DNA from: Thermoplasmata archaeon
GTDB lineage: Archaea > Thermoplasmatota > Thermoplasmata > Thermoplasmatales > Thermoplasmataceae
Reading direction: 5' to 3'
DNA length: 25,459 nucleotides
NCBI GenBank assembly: GCA_021819605.1
Contig: JAKAQT010000005.1
Span: 1-25,459, forward strand
Part shown: piece after piece, positions 1 through 7,265 of the stretch
Position numbering within the stretch: position 1 is the stretch's first letter
Layout: the number at the start of each line of letters is the position of its first letter
Program-made: the position numbers and the translations under genes
The notes under the pieces: generated by a model
The model's input: only the letters and a program-made list of their open reading frames with translations
What the model was told of the DNA's origin: nothing
Databases searched by the model: none

Positions 1-8
1 CGGGATGT

Positions 9-515
9 TCAGTTTTCCCCGAGATTGTGCAGGAAAACCTTGCGTTCCTGCTTGACTTCCCTCATGAACTCCCTCATTTCCTTGACTGTTCTGGAATGCA
101 TGGGTGGAGCCCTGACGAATCTGGGAGACCATTTGGTTTTCTCCTTTATGGTGGATACATATTCGGCATCCCTGGCAGTTATAATGGATGGTTCTTCCAC
201 TTCTATTACTGCCTCTCCGGTGTCGGATTCAAAATAGACGTCCCTGAATCCGGCCTCATCAGGAATTATCTCATGTATGATCAGTGTTGCCTCCTCCTCA
301 GGCAGTAAAATACTTGGGTCCGGCCTTATGGCAATCCTCCTTCTGAGTTCCTGTGCGATCTGCTTTGCCAGATCATCCCTGTGTGAGAACAGATCAAGGT
401 TCTTGGTGTAGACTACAATGGTTGGTCCCTCATAGTCCACCTCCGTGATCTGGTTGTCGGGATAGAGCTTGTCGAATATACTTCTTGCTTCCGATAGATA
501 ATCTCTAAAAGACAT
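9..515 (-). CDS. aCPSF1 (beta-CASP ribonuclease) N-terminal KH region; frame ends early
   Basis: The 168-residue product matches the N-terminal KH part of archaeal aCPSF1, the KH/metallo-beta-lactamase/beta-CASP ribonuclease that trims RNA 3' ends and takes part in transcription termination. Recognisable stretches are VDYEGPTIVVYTKN (about residues 27-40), RRRIAIRPDPSILLPEEEA and KTKWSPRFVRAPP followed by SRTVKEMREFMREVKQERK. Family members run to about 630 residues, but here a TGA at 9-11 follows LGEN, exactly at the KH to nuclease-domain junction. One more A in the GGGGAAAA run just before it would read on as LGEKLNIP to the window edge, so a one-base frameshift (real or from sequencing) is likely rather than a true end. 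The start at 515 fits a TATA element at 541-556. It lies 45 bases beyond the psmB stop, a pairing I recall as common in archaea. Confidence 0.85.
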   Translation of the reverse strand: MSFRDYLSEARSIFDKLYPDNQITEVDYEGPTIVVYTKNLDLFSHRDDLAKQIAQELRRRIAIRPDPSILLPEEEATLIIHEIIPDEAGFRDVYFESDTGEAVIEVEEPSIITARDAEYVSTIKEKTKWSPRFVRAPPMHSRTVKEMREFMREVKQERKVFLHNLGEN

Positions 516-540
516 TTCTGGGTACGCCCCAATTTAACTT

Positions 541-556
541 GATAAATATTTAATGG
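541..556 (-). promoter_or_regulatory. TATA element for the aCPSF1 gene
   Basis: On the minus strand the sequence ATTAAATATTTATC lies about 26 to 40 bases before the ATG at 515. This gives the aCPSF1 gene its own promoter in the short gap after psmB, with a very short or absent leader. Confidence 0.6.
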
Positions 557-560
557 AAAT

Positions 561-1193
561 TTAAAGCAGTAACTTGAATTTTTTTATTCTGTCTGCCACT
601 TCTTCTTCAGGAATCTGACGGAAACCGTTCTTGTCAATAACGGCCACATCTATCATTCCGCCTGAAGCCGAATCCCTCTGCTTTGCCGCCGATATTGCAC
701 GTATGACAAGCTCCACGCCTTCATCCACAGACATATCCTTCCTGAAGCCGTTTTCCAGGACTCCATAGACCATTGGGGATCCTGATCCCGTGCTTGCATA
801 GATATCTTCAACTGATCCACCAGCAGCGTCAACAGAGAATATGTGTGGCGCCCGGTCATAACCTCCAATGAGTATCTGCACCATATACGGGTAGAATTTA
901 CTCTGGTTGAGTATGTTTGACAGAAGGGTGGCAGCTGCCTCAATGGGCATGTTTACACGTCTCTGAAGCCTGTATATCTCAAGCTCGGCAGACATGTACC
1001 TGACAAGCACCTGGGCGTCTCCCACGAGCCCTGCAATTGTCATTGCTGCATGAGTATCAATCTGGTGAAGCTTCTTTCCATTCTTGTGCATGATGAAGTG
1101 GTCCATGGTCACTCTCCTTTCAGTGGCCATGACGACCGCATCCTTCACTGTAATCGCAACAGTGGTTGTTCCGGTATGTAACGTCTGTTCCAT
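561..1193 (-). CDS. psmB: Proteasome beta subunit
   Basis: This is the proteolytic subunit of the archaeal 20S proteasome, the self-compartmentalised threonine protease. The protein has 210 residues, almost the same as the Thermoplasma acidophilum subunit. It has an eight-residue propeptide MEQTLHTG followed by the mature N-terminal TTTV, so Thr9 is the catalytic Thr1 after autocleavage. Glu at mature position 17 (ATERR) and Lys33 (KNGKK) complete the active site, and ASTGSGSP, AISAAKQRDSASGG and DVAVI near the C-terminus are typical. The frame stays open upstream to 1457, but the family length, the propeptide, and a TATA element at 1238-1250 select the ATG at 1193. A weak AGGA lies about 12 bases upstream. 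The alpha subunit is not in this window. Confidence 0.97.
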   Translation of the reverse strand: MEQTLHTGTTTVAITVKDAVVMATERRVTMDHFIMHKNGKKLHQIDTHAAMTIAGLVGDAQVLVRYMSAELEIYRLQRRVNMPIEAAATLLSNILNQSKFYPYMVQILIGGYDRAPHIFSVDAAGGSVEDIYASTGSGSPMVYGVLENGFRKDMSVDEGVELVIRAISAAKQRDSASGGMIDVAVIDKNGFRQIPEEEVADRIKKFKLLL

Positions 1194-1237
1194 GAATTCA
1201 CGTCCTAAAAACCTGTAATTGCTGTAGTTTAATGTCA

Positions 1238-1250
1238 TATTAAATATTTT
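1238..1250 (-). promoter_or_regulatory. TATA element for psmB
   Basis: AAAATATTTAATA on the minus strand lies about 45 to 57 bases before the psmB ATG. Transcription would start near 1218, leaving a leader of roughly 25 bases. The element also rules out the in-frame ATG at 1238, which falls inside it. Confidence 0.5.
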
Positions 1251-1427
1251 CCTGCATGAGACCGCAACTTGCCGGCAGCCTTCAGGCCATGCTGGAACCG
1301 CAGAAAAAGATATCATCACAACCCCCATCCATGAAGTGCGCAGAATAAGGGGGTACAAAACATTTGAAATGATAATTGTTCCCGCATATTTTTGAAATTT
1401 AATCCTCCAGAAAGCAGGTGAGTTTTG

Positions 1428-1438
1428 CTTAAATATAC
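1428..1438 (+). promoter_or_regulatory. TATA element for the CBS-domain gene
   Basis: CTTAAATATAC is centred about 23 bases before the ATG at 1456. That spacing fits a leaderless transcript starting at this codon and argues against the ATG at 1441, which is too close to the element. Confidence 0.65.
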
Positions 1439-1455
1439 TCATGTTATACTCAAGC

Positions 1456-1878
1456 ATGGTTCTTTACGCCAGAGACATAATGAAGGAATACACGTTCATG
1501 ATGAAAGAAGAAACAACAGCCAGTCAGGCGGCAAAGATAATGAGCAATGATCATGTTGGATTCGCAATTATCGAACGTGATGGCAAACCCATTGGAATGG
1601 TCACGGAATGGGACTTCGTGAACAAAATAGTCTCAAAGGATCTGAACCCCAAGGAGGTTCTGCTGAAGGATATCATGAATACGCCCCTCATGTCTGTTGA
1701 TCCAAAGACGCCTACGGATCAGGTCACCGTGCTCATGAGCAAGAAAGGTGTCAGGAGGCTCCCCGTTATTGAAAACGGCAAGCTCATCGGCGTCATAACG
1801 AGCCGTGATGTGCTCAGGATTTTCAAGGACTACATGGATAACCTCTCGGATGTCATTGCCAGATTCGGAAGCTTCTGA
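1456..1878 (+). CDS. Two-CBS-domain protein
   Basis: The 140-residue protein consists almost entirely of two CBS repeats, about residues 7-62 and 72-130. They show the usual pattern of VGFAIIERDGKPIGMVTEWD in the first and a shorter GVRRLPVIENGKLIGVITSRD in the second. Such pairs form a Bateman module that binds adenine nucleotides or related ligands and normally regulates a partner. Standalone versions like this are common in archaea, and their partner and ligand cannot be read from sequence. The gene is divergent from psmB and is followed by a T7 run. The start at 1456 was chosen because of TATA spacing; 1441 is the only alternative. Confidence 0.9.
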   Translation: MVLYARDIMKEYTFMMKEETTASQAAKIMSNDHVGFAIIERDGKPIGMVTEWDFVNKIVSKDLNPKEVLLKDIMNTPLMSVDPKTPTDQVTVLMSKKGVRRLPVIENGKLIGVITSRDVLRIFKDYMDNLSDVIARFGSF

Positions 1879-1891
1879 CCACAATAATTTC

Positions 1892-1898
1892 TTTTTTT
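1892..1898 (+). terminator. Oligo-T terminator after the CBS gene
   Basis: Seven consecutive T residues lie 14 bases after the CBS stop codon, as expected for archaeal factor-independent termination. A 6-bp inverted repeat, TGTGAG and CTCACA, at 1905-1924 lies just beyond. It comes after the T run, so it is not a bacterial-style terminator hairpin. Confidence 0.55.
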
Positions 1899-1985
1899 AA
1901 CATTTGTGAGCGAGAAATCTCACACACTTCAGGGGTGGGAGAATGTCACCTATCTGGGCGTTGTGATGCAGGTTTTTCACATCAG

Positions 1986-2633
1986 TCATTCAACCCGGAA
2001 AATATAATTGAAAATCGAAAGGACGTCACGGGTGTCCCCTCTGCAGTATTCCAGAAATTCGGGCGACTTCGACTTCCACATTTCGTATATGGCCTCGCCT
2101 ATATTCATGTCTTCCCTGACTACCAGGTGTTTTTTCCTGTCAAGAGGAAGATCAGCAAAAGCCTCATGGCTTACCACTTCGGAGAGCTTTCTGAAGCGGT
2201 AATCACCATCGTATTTTCCAAGGAATTCCGCAATTACCTGCATCATGTCCAGTGTGTATGATACTGACAGGAAGTGCTTAAGGTTCCAGAGCTGCTTTCC
2301 ATATGGGAGCTTCGTCATCTTCATCCTGAGCAGCGGAATGTCATAGCCGGTCTGGTTGTATCCTATTATCACGGACGGAGAGAAGTCCCTTATGAAAGTA
2401 TCCAGTTTTGACAGTATCTCAAATTCAGAATCAGCGCTGTCATCTCCTGCCACATAGAGTTCCGTTTTCATGTCACCATCCATATAGGACAGCGATACAG
2501 CTATGATTTTCTCATAGGTCAGGAACTGCTCCTTCTTCAGGATGAGTGTTTCGAGATCTATTGATAGAACGCAGTTCTTTCCGTCCGATTTGATTATTGC
2601 AGGTATTATGGTTTCATAGGGGGATCGCGTCAT
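1986..2633 (-). CDS. Standalone PolB-like DEDDy 3'-5' exonuclease
   Basis: The 215-residue protein is an RNase H-fold exonuclease resembling the proofreading domain of family B DNA polymerases, without any polymerase domain. All three Exo motifs are visible: SIDLET with Asp26 and Glu28, GYNQTGYDIPLL with Asn93 and Asp98, and YCRGD with Tyr196 and Asp200, which places it in the DEDDy class. It should therefore remove 3' nucleotides from DNA (or possibly RNA) using two metal ions. Whether it serves repair, replication or RNA processing is not shown. The frame extends to 2675, but the TATA element at 2656-2667 is centred about 28 bases before the ATG at 2633, favouring a leaderless start there. 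It is divergent from the gene at 2685. Confidence 0.85.
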   Translation of the reverse strand: MTRSPYETIIPAIIKSDGKNCVLSIDLETLILKKEQFLTYEKIIAVSLSYMDGDMKTELYVAGDDSADSEFEILSKLDTFIRDFSPSVIIGYNQTGYDIPLLRMKMTKLPYGKQLWNLKHFLSVSYTLDMMQVIAEFLGKYDGDYRFRKLSEVVSHEAFADLPLDRKKHLVVREDMNIGEAIYEMWKSKSPEFLEYCRGDTRDVLSIFNYIFRVE

Positions 2634-2655
2634 CAATGGAATATTGCAATAAGCG

Positions 2656-2667
2656 TTTAATAATATT
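2656..2667. promoter_or_regulatory. A/T element usable as TATA box in both directions
   Basis: TTTAATAATATT lies about 25 bases before the ATG at 2685 on the plus strand and about 28 bases before the ATG at 2633 on the minus strand. One symmetric A/T block appears to serve two divergent leaderless genes. Confidence 0.5.
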
Positions 2668-2684
2668 CCAGACATACAGAACTT

Positions 2685-3080
2685 ATGAAATTCGCACAGA
2701 GAGACTATTTGGGAAAAAGAGTCAACCTTGACCAGTTACAGGATATGATTGAGAGTTTCTTTAAGGAGGAAGGCTTCAGGACCCAGTCATCAAAGCACCC
2801 AGAGGGCTACATAGTCCAGGCGAAGAAGGGCGGCATTTTCAGGACCATCCTGGCTGCCAACAGGGCATACACAATGATCATTGATGGCACTCCATCAAAC
2901 TTCAAGATCAGGGTTGGTGTTGCAGACTGGCTGAAGGACCTCAAAAATGAGGTTATAGAGCCTTTCTTCACAAATCCAATGATGGCATATCTGGAGGTTC
3001 CGGAAGCATTATGGTCATATGAACTGGAGCACCAGATGTGGCATTACATTGAGACCCAGGTTGATCTTGGGATTCAGTGA
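2685..3080 (+). CDS. Hypothetical protein, 131 residues
   Basis: I do not recognise a named family. The product is a soluble alpha/beta-looking protein with no signal peptide or membrane segment. A basic patch (VQAKKGGIFRTILAANRAYT) is followed by a probable beta strand (FKIRVGVADW) and an acidic, aromatic C-terminal part (EALWSYELEHQMWHYIETQ). Coding quality is good: base use matches its neighbours, a TATA element at 2656-2667 is at leaderless distance, and the stop directly abuts the stop of purC with no base between. It is divergent from the exonuclease and shares its promoter block, so the two may be co-expressed, but no function follows from this. Confidence 0.75.
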   Translation: MKFAQRDYLGKRVNLDQLQDMIESFFKEEGFRTQSSKHPEGYIVQAKKGGIFRTILAANRAYTMIIDGTPSNFKIRVGVADWLKDLKNEVIEPFFTNPMMAYLEVPEALWSYELEHQMWHYIETQVDLGIQ

Positions 3081-3971
3081 TCACCAGGTCTGGCCCGTAA
3101 GCCGCTGGAACATGTCAACATAAAGCTGGGAGGTTTTCTGTATCATTTCAGGTGGCAGTGGCGGAATTTCCGGCTCCTTTTCACCCTTCTTTCTGGCATC
3201 GTAAAGCTGTTTATGGTAGCCTATGCTTCTGTAGTACTGCCGCACGGATTCCTTGCTCAACTCAATGACCTCTCCTGAATTGTACTTTTCAAGGTCCCAG
3301 AATCTGTCTTCATCGGCAGTTCCAAATGTGTCAATTATGACTGGCTGCCTCCCAGGGCCGAAAGCAAATTCCTTCTTTCCATCGGCATGTATGAGGCCCC
3401 TGCTGAGAACCTGCTTGTTGAGGCGCCTGTCTATCTTCAGGATGGTCTCCCTGATGTTGTTGATCTCTGTTCCGGTCATGCCTCCAATTTCTATGGCCTC
3501 ACCCCTAGTCAGGACACGATCAAATTTCTCATATTTTGTGGTAACTTCAAAGAAGGGATCGTCAAGCTCATCCCCGTATTTTGGCATGTGGTTGAGGCCC
3601 ACATCATCAGGCTTCAGCGTGCCCTCATTAAGGCGATCGAATAGGGAGCCGGCCACATAATAGCGCATTATGAATTCAAGAGGAATAACGTACTCAATTT
3701 CATAGGGGCTCCCCTTACCTTCGGGGACAAAAAATTTCTTGACCCTCATCTCGTTGGGTGCCGGAGTATCAATGAAGTGCGTCTCAACCCTTGCAGATTC
3801 CTTTGCCATCTTGAACCAGTAAGCTGAGGTCCTGCAGAGCGATTCCCCCTTATGGGGAATCAGGCTTGGAATCATCTTGTCAAAAACGGATATCTTATCC
3901 GTAAATCTGAAGAGCAGGGTTTCCCCTTCATCATATACTTCCTTGACCTTGCCGGTCCGTATCAACTGCAT
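3081..3971 (-). CDS. purC: Phosphoribosylaminoimidazole-succinocarboxamide synthase (SAICAR synthetase)
   Basis: This cytosolic enzyme joins aspartate to CAIR with ATP to give SAICAR in de novo purine synthesis. The 296-residue product shows the family signatures: an N-terminal GKVKEVYD, FTDKISVFDKMIPSLIPHKG, the strand PLEFIMRYYVAGSLFDR, and the C-terminal LIHADGKKEFAFG followed by an aspartate-containing IIDTFGTADEDRFWD. The length is within the usual 230-310 range. The ATG at 3971 has a TATA element (3989-4000) centred about 23 bases upstream. No other purine genes lie nearby, so it seems to be a monocistronic unit convergent with the hypothetical gene at 2685. Confidence 0.95.
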   Translation of the reverse strand: MQLIRTGKVKEVYDEGETLLFRFTDKISVFDKMIPSLIPHKGESLCRTSAYWFKMAKESARVETHFIDTPAPNEMRVKKFFVPEGKGSPYEIEYVIPLEFIMRYYVAGSLFDRLNEGTLKPDDVGLNHMPKYGDELDDPFFEVTTKYEKFDRVLTRGEAIEIGGMTGTEINNIRETILKIDRRLNKQVLSRGLIHADGKKEFAFGPGRQPVIIDTFGTADEDRFWDLEKYNSGEVIELSKESVRQYYRSIGYHKQLYDARKKGEKEPEIPPLPPEMIQKTSQLYVDMFQRLTGQTW

Positions 3972-3988
3972 GAGTGTCGTTAGCTTAC

Positions 3989-4000
3989 AATAATATTAAT
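3989..4000 (-). promoter_or_regulatory. TATA element for purC
   Basis: ATTAATATTATT on the minus strand is centred about 23 bases before the purC ATG, the spacing of a leaderless archaeal promoter. Confidence 0.55.
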
Positions 4001-4087
4001 GCTTTTTTCATTATGTATACAGCAGGCACATTGCAGATTCAAGGCGCATTCCTGATATAAAATATTCAGCTTCTGCCAACAGTCTGC

Positions 4088-4096
4088 TAAATATAT
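4088..4096 (+). promoter_or_regulatory. TATA element for the methyltransferase gene
   Basis: TAAATATAT lies about 30 bases before the ATG at 4122. An ATG at 4109 is closer to the element, but its frame closes after 13 codons. Confidence 0.5.
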
Positions 4097-4121
4097 GCGC
4101 TTTAAATCATGGTAAGAAACA

Positions 4122-5327
4122 ATGAGAAGCAGGATGGCAGTTTTCCTTGACCATGTCAGGCACGACGCTGCATTCAGGGAAAAAATGAATGAGAGGATAT
4201 CCATAGTTATGGACCTCATCAGGGAAGGGAGGGACAGAACATCCGTTGGAAGGATGCTGAAGATACCGCACGGTGATCTTGAAATCATCTATGAGATTGC
4301 AAAGGCAAGGATCAGGGTTTCTCATAAATTTTCGCTCTATGAAAAGGTGTGGCTTGACCAGTACCTGTCGAGTTTCTCAACTCCGGAGGTGGTCTGCAAT
4401 TACAGGGCTGGCAGAATTTCCGGTATGAACCTTGTGGACATAGGGTCAGGCAGCGGCATACAGACCGCCATAATGTCGCGATCCCACCTTTCCACAGTGG
4501 GGATTGAGTCTGACGCTGATCGCTATATGATGTCTTTGCTGAATGGGGATGTCTACAGTGGCAGAAATTTAAGATTCATGCATGGAGACGGAATCAGGGC
4601 ACTTGAGGCCGGCAAAATCAGTGATGATACTGTTATTTTCAGCGATCCGGCCAGGCCATCAGGCGCGTCCGAGCGTAAGCTGGACGATCTCACTCCACCA
4701 CCGGATGCTGTTATTGCAGCGGCCAGAGGGGGGACAGCAAATTTTGTTTTTGATCTTCCACCACAGATGAAATGGAACAACATCACAATTCCAGGCGAAA
4801 AGGAATACATTTCTGTGGAAGGGTCCTTGAACCGCCTTACCCTGTATACGGGGGAGATTTCAAACTCCCAGGTTTCTGCCGTGATTCTTCCCCAAGGCAT
4901 CAGGATCAGCGGGTCTCCTGAGGACAGTCCCACGGTGTCTGGATCATGCATGGATGATTATCTGTATTCGTTTGATCCTGCCGTCATAAGAGCAAAGCTG
5001 GTGGGAAAGGTTATTGCAGAGACCGGAATAAAGCCGGTGGCATCCGATAAGAGGAGATATCTGGCATGTGCATCAGCAATAGTTGAAAGTTTTCCGGGAG
5101 AGATATATGAGGTTCTCTTCACTTCTAACTCTCAGGACATAGTTTCAGATCTGCGTGCAGCGGATGCAGGCAGGGTTTTTCTGAGATATGGCGTGCAGGA
5201 TGGAAGTTATTATGAGGCAAGAGACTCATTCTCGGCTGGCCTGAAGGGAAGCAGGGATATTTATCTTTTCAAAATCGGAGAAAAGACTGTGGGGGCCAGA
5301 AAGATAGCTGTGAAAAATGGTGCTTGA
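4122..5327 (+). CDS. Class I SAM-dependent methyltransferase with THUMP-like C-terminus
   Basis: The 401-residue protein has a helical N-terminal part (residues 1-90), a Rossmann methyltransferase core and a C-terminal alpha/beta domain. Motif I is LVDIGSGSGIQTA (104-116), followed by an acidic GIESD (about 127) that should hold the SAM ribose and by FSDPARPSG (about 172-180) in the motif IV position. The last 75 residues (from about 325) resemble the THUMP-like domain that ends a group of predicted RNA methyltransferases. A nucleic-acid substrate is therefore likely, but base and position are unknown. FSDPARPSG is not the NPPY or SPPY of known amino-group base methylases. The gene has its own TATA element and is followed by the ribA promoter. 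Confidence 0.8.
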   Translation: MRSRMAVFLDHVRHDAAFREKMNERISIVMDLIREGRDRTSVGRMLKIPHGDLEIIYEIAKARIRVSHKFSLYEKVWLDQYLSSFSTPEVVCNYRAGRISGMNLVDIGSGSGIQTAIMSRSHLSTVGIESDADRYMMSLLNGDVYSGRNLRFMHGDGIRALEAGKISDDTVIFSDPARPSGASERKLDDLTPPPDAVIAAARGGTANFVFDLPPQMKWNNITIPGEKEYISVEGSLNRLTLYTGEISNSQVSAVILPQGIRISGSPEDSPTVSGSCMDDYLYSFDPAVIRAKLVGKVIAETGIKPVASDKRRYLACASAIVESFPGEIYEVLFTSNSQDIVSDLRAADAGRVFLRYGVQDGSYYEARDSFSAGLKGSRDIYLFKIGEKTVGARKIAVKNGA

Positions 5328-5387
5328 GGCCTGATTCGCCCTAGCAAACTATATGGATGCGACAGACAAAATATTCTCAAAATTTTT

Positions 5388-5402
5388 ATCAATATTTTTA
5401 TA
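5388..5402 (+). promoter_or_regulatory. TATA region for ribA
   Basis: The A/T-rich stretch TCAATATTTTTATAA is centred about 35 bases before the ATG at 5431 and only about 12 before the ATG at 5407. This favours the later start with a short leader. A second A/T block just upstream (about 5378-5388) would allow 5407. Confidence 0.45.
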
Positions 5403-5430
5403 AGTTATGGGGCTCTTAAGAGTGAATTCA

Positions 5431-6009
5431 ATGATAGAACTAAATGCAAAGGCTAAACTGCCAACCATGGCAGGCTTGTTTGACATCTACACATTCAGCT
5501 CAGATGACAGGAAGGATCACGCGGTCCTGGTGAGGGGTGACGTGATGAACCGCCAGGACATACCGGTGAGAATACATTCTGAATGCCTCACTGGCGATGT
5601 TCTGGGTTCCAGAAGGTGTGACTGCAGGGATCAGCTTATCCGTTCCCTTGTCTACCTTGGAAGAGTTGAGGCCGGCATGCTCATATACCTCAGGCAGGAA
5701 GGGCGCGGCATCGGTCTCCTGAACAAAATCAAGGCCTATAGCCTTCAGGATGAGGGTTATGACACTGTGGAGGCTAATCTTATGCTTGGGCTCCCGGTGG
5801 ACAAGAGAGATTACTCTTTTGCAGTGGATGTACTGAAATATTTCCATATCAGCACCATAAAACTCATGACCAACAATCCTGCCAAGATGGATTTCCTGAC
5901 CCACAACGGCATAACAATATCTGAAAGGATCCCCATAAAGAGCGAACCGACGCCCTACGATGAATTCTATCTTACCACGAAGAAGGTCAGGATGGGTCAC
6001 CAGCTCTGA
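5431..6009 (+). CDS. ribA: GTP cyclohydrolase II
   Basis: This zinc enzyme opens the imidazole ring of GTP to give the pyrimidine precursor of riboflavin. The 192-residue product carries the zinc cysteines in RIHSECLTGDVLGSRRCDC (Cys52, Cys63, Cys65), the catalytic loop RQEGRGIGLLNKIKAYSLQD, and the GTP-recognition segment LMTNNPAKMDFL. It ends in KVRMGHQL, where the E. coli enzyme also ends. The N-terminus MIELNAKAKLPT aligns with the start of E. coli RibA, which supports the ATG at 5431 over that at 5407 (eight residues longer). It is not fused to a RibB domain, and no other rib genes are in the window. Many archaea use the unrelated GTP cyclohydrolase III (ArfA), so this bacterial-type enzyme is notable. 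Confidence 0.95.
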   Translation: MIELNAKAKLPTMAGLFDIYTFSSDDRKDHAVLVRGDVMNRQDIPVRIHSECLTGDVLGSRRCDCRDQLIRSLVYLGRVEAGMLIYLRQEGRGIGLLNKIKAYSLQDEGYDTVEANLMLGLPVDKRDYSFAVDVLKYFHISTIKLMTNNPAKMDFLTHNGITISERIPIKSEPTPYDEFYLTTKKVRMGHQL

Positions 6010-6146
6010 AATCCAGATCCTTGCACTTGATGCAGGAAGGTTCAGCCTATACTGTGGAGATTTGCCCTCCTTGGGGAAAACCTCTGTTCTGATGCGCGGG
6101 CTCATTTGCTTCCGGAACATCTTCTCTGGAATGGCTCCCGGTCTTG

Positions 6147-6160
6147 TTTAAATATATTTT
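6147..6160 (+). promoter_or_regulatory. TATA element for the glucose dehydrogenase-folD unit
   Basis: TTTAAATATATTTT is centred about 23 bases before the ATG at 6176, giving a leaderless start. It is one of the closest matches to the archaeal consensus in this window. Confidence 0.65.
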
Positions 6161-6175
6161 AGGGATAGCTTTATC

Positions 6176-7261
6176 ATGATAGTAAGATCAATCGTGACCG
6201 ACGCTCCGCAGGGCGGAGTACAGATAGAATCCCGGGATATGGATTACAGCAGCTTTCCAGTAATTCTAAAGCCCATATTAACAGGGATATGCGGCACAGA
6301 CAGGGGCATTGTGAACGGAGCATTGCCATTCGCATATAACCCGCATGGCGAAAACAGGCTCATACTTGGCCATGAAAGCCTGAGCATGGTGATTTCGGCG
6401 GAACCGAATCAGTACAACATAAAGGCCGGTGACATCGTTGTACCCATGGTAAGAAGGCCTGGAAAATGCCTGAACTGCCTTATTGGAAGATCCGACAACT
6501 GCTCCGACGGGCAGAAACATGAGGCTGGTGTCACGGGGCTTCACGGATTCATGCGCGATGAGTTCGGGGATTTTCCGGAATACCTTGTTAGGGTTCCAGG
6601 CAACAGGAAGGATGATATTGCAGTCCTGACCGAGCCTGTAAAGAATGTTGAGAAGGTTTTCGAGGTACTGGACATTATATCCCGCAGATCCATATTCACG
6701 GATTCATCAGGGGCATACGATGGAAAAAGGGCAGTTATAATAGGAACAGGCAGTGAGGGTTTCCTCTTCGCGCTTAAGTCCATGGATTATGGTTTCAGCA
6801 CAGGCATAACAAACAGGCATCCGCTTGACAGTACAAAAGCGAAGCTCGTTGAGGACACGGGAATGGGTTTCTACGATTACGCCCGGGCAGGTATCAGGGA
6901 GGAGAACGGTATTGATCTGCTGATTGACACAAGCGGCGATCCTGGGACTGTTCTCCGTTTTCTGGGGAGGATGAACAACAATGGCATCGTGGTGCTGTTT
7001 GGCACCAACGGGAAGGCACAACCCGCACAGGTGGATGGAGAAATCCTTGGAAGCATCGTTGAAAAGAACCTCAGTATCGTAGGCTCAGTGGACGGGGCGA
7101 GAATTCACTATGAGGGGGCTCTTCAGGACATATACCAGTGGAAGGCACACTATGGTAAAGCCATTGAGACTATGATAACTGCCAGGTTAAGGCCTGATGA
7201 CACGGGAATCTTCCTGAAGAAACCGGCTGACGAGATAAAGACAGTAATTTCATGGGAGTGA
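6176..7261 (+). CDS. gdh: Glucose 1-dehydrogenase, NAD(P)+, zinc-dependent MDR family
   Basis: The enzyme oxidises glucose (often also galactose) to the lactone, the first step of the archaeal Entner-Doudoroff routes. The 361-residue protein resembles the Thermoplasma acidophilum enzyme along its whole length. Cys39 in GICGTD, Asp42, and His66-Glu67 in LGHE form the catalytic zinc site. The lobe RRPGKCLNCLIGRSDNC keeps three structural-zinc cysteines (98, 101, 109), but Pro95 occupies the first cysteine position of Sulfolobus-type enzymes; I recall the same in the Thermoplasma enzyme. The nucleotide fold starts at VIIGTGSEG (about 187), and NRH after the second strand fits NADP preference. 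It is followed after 4 bases by folD, so the two are probably cotranscribed. Confidence 0.93.
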   Translation: MIVRSIVTDAPQGGVQIESRDMDYSSFPVILKPILTGICGTDRGIVNGALPFAYNPHGENRLILGHESLSMVISAEPNQYNIKAGDIVVPMVRRPGKCLNCLIGRSDNCSDGQKHEAGVTGLHGFMRDEFGDFPEYLVRVPGNRKDDIAVLTEPVKNVEKVFEVLDIISRRSIFTDSSGAYDGKRAVIIGTGSEGFLFALKSMDYGFSTGITNRHPLDSTKAKLVEDTGMGFYDYARAGIREENGIDLLIDTSGDPGTVLRFLGRMNNNGIVVLFGTNGKAQPAQVDGEILGSIVEKNLSIVGSVDGARIHYEGALQDIYQWKAHYGKAIETMITARLRPDDTGIFLKKPADEIKTVISWE

Positions 7262-7265
7262 TAAT

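Noticed and set aside
1194..1457. Upstream extension of the proteasome beta subunit to 298 residues
   Set aside because: The known propeptide length, family size and the TATA element within the extension all support the start at 1193.
1905..1924. Hairpin TGTGAG/CTCACA as a bacterial-type terminator
   Set aside because: The T run comes before the hairpin, not after it, on the plus strand, and no T run follows it on the minus strand.
5500..6120. 206-codon minus-strand frame opposite ribA
   Set aside because: RibA on the plus strand carries all catalytic motifs; the opposite frame has no recognisable features.
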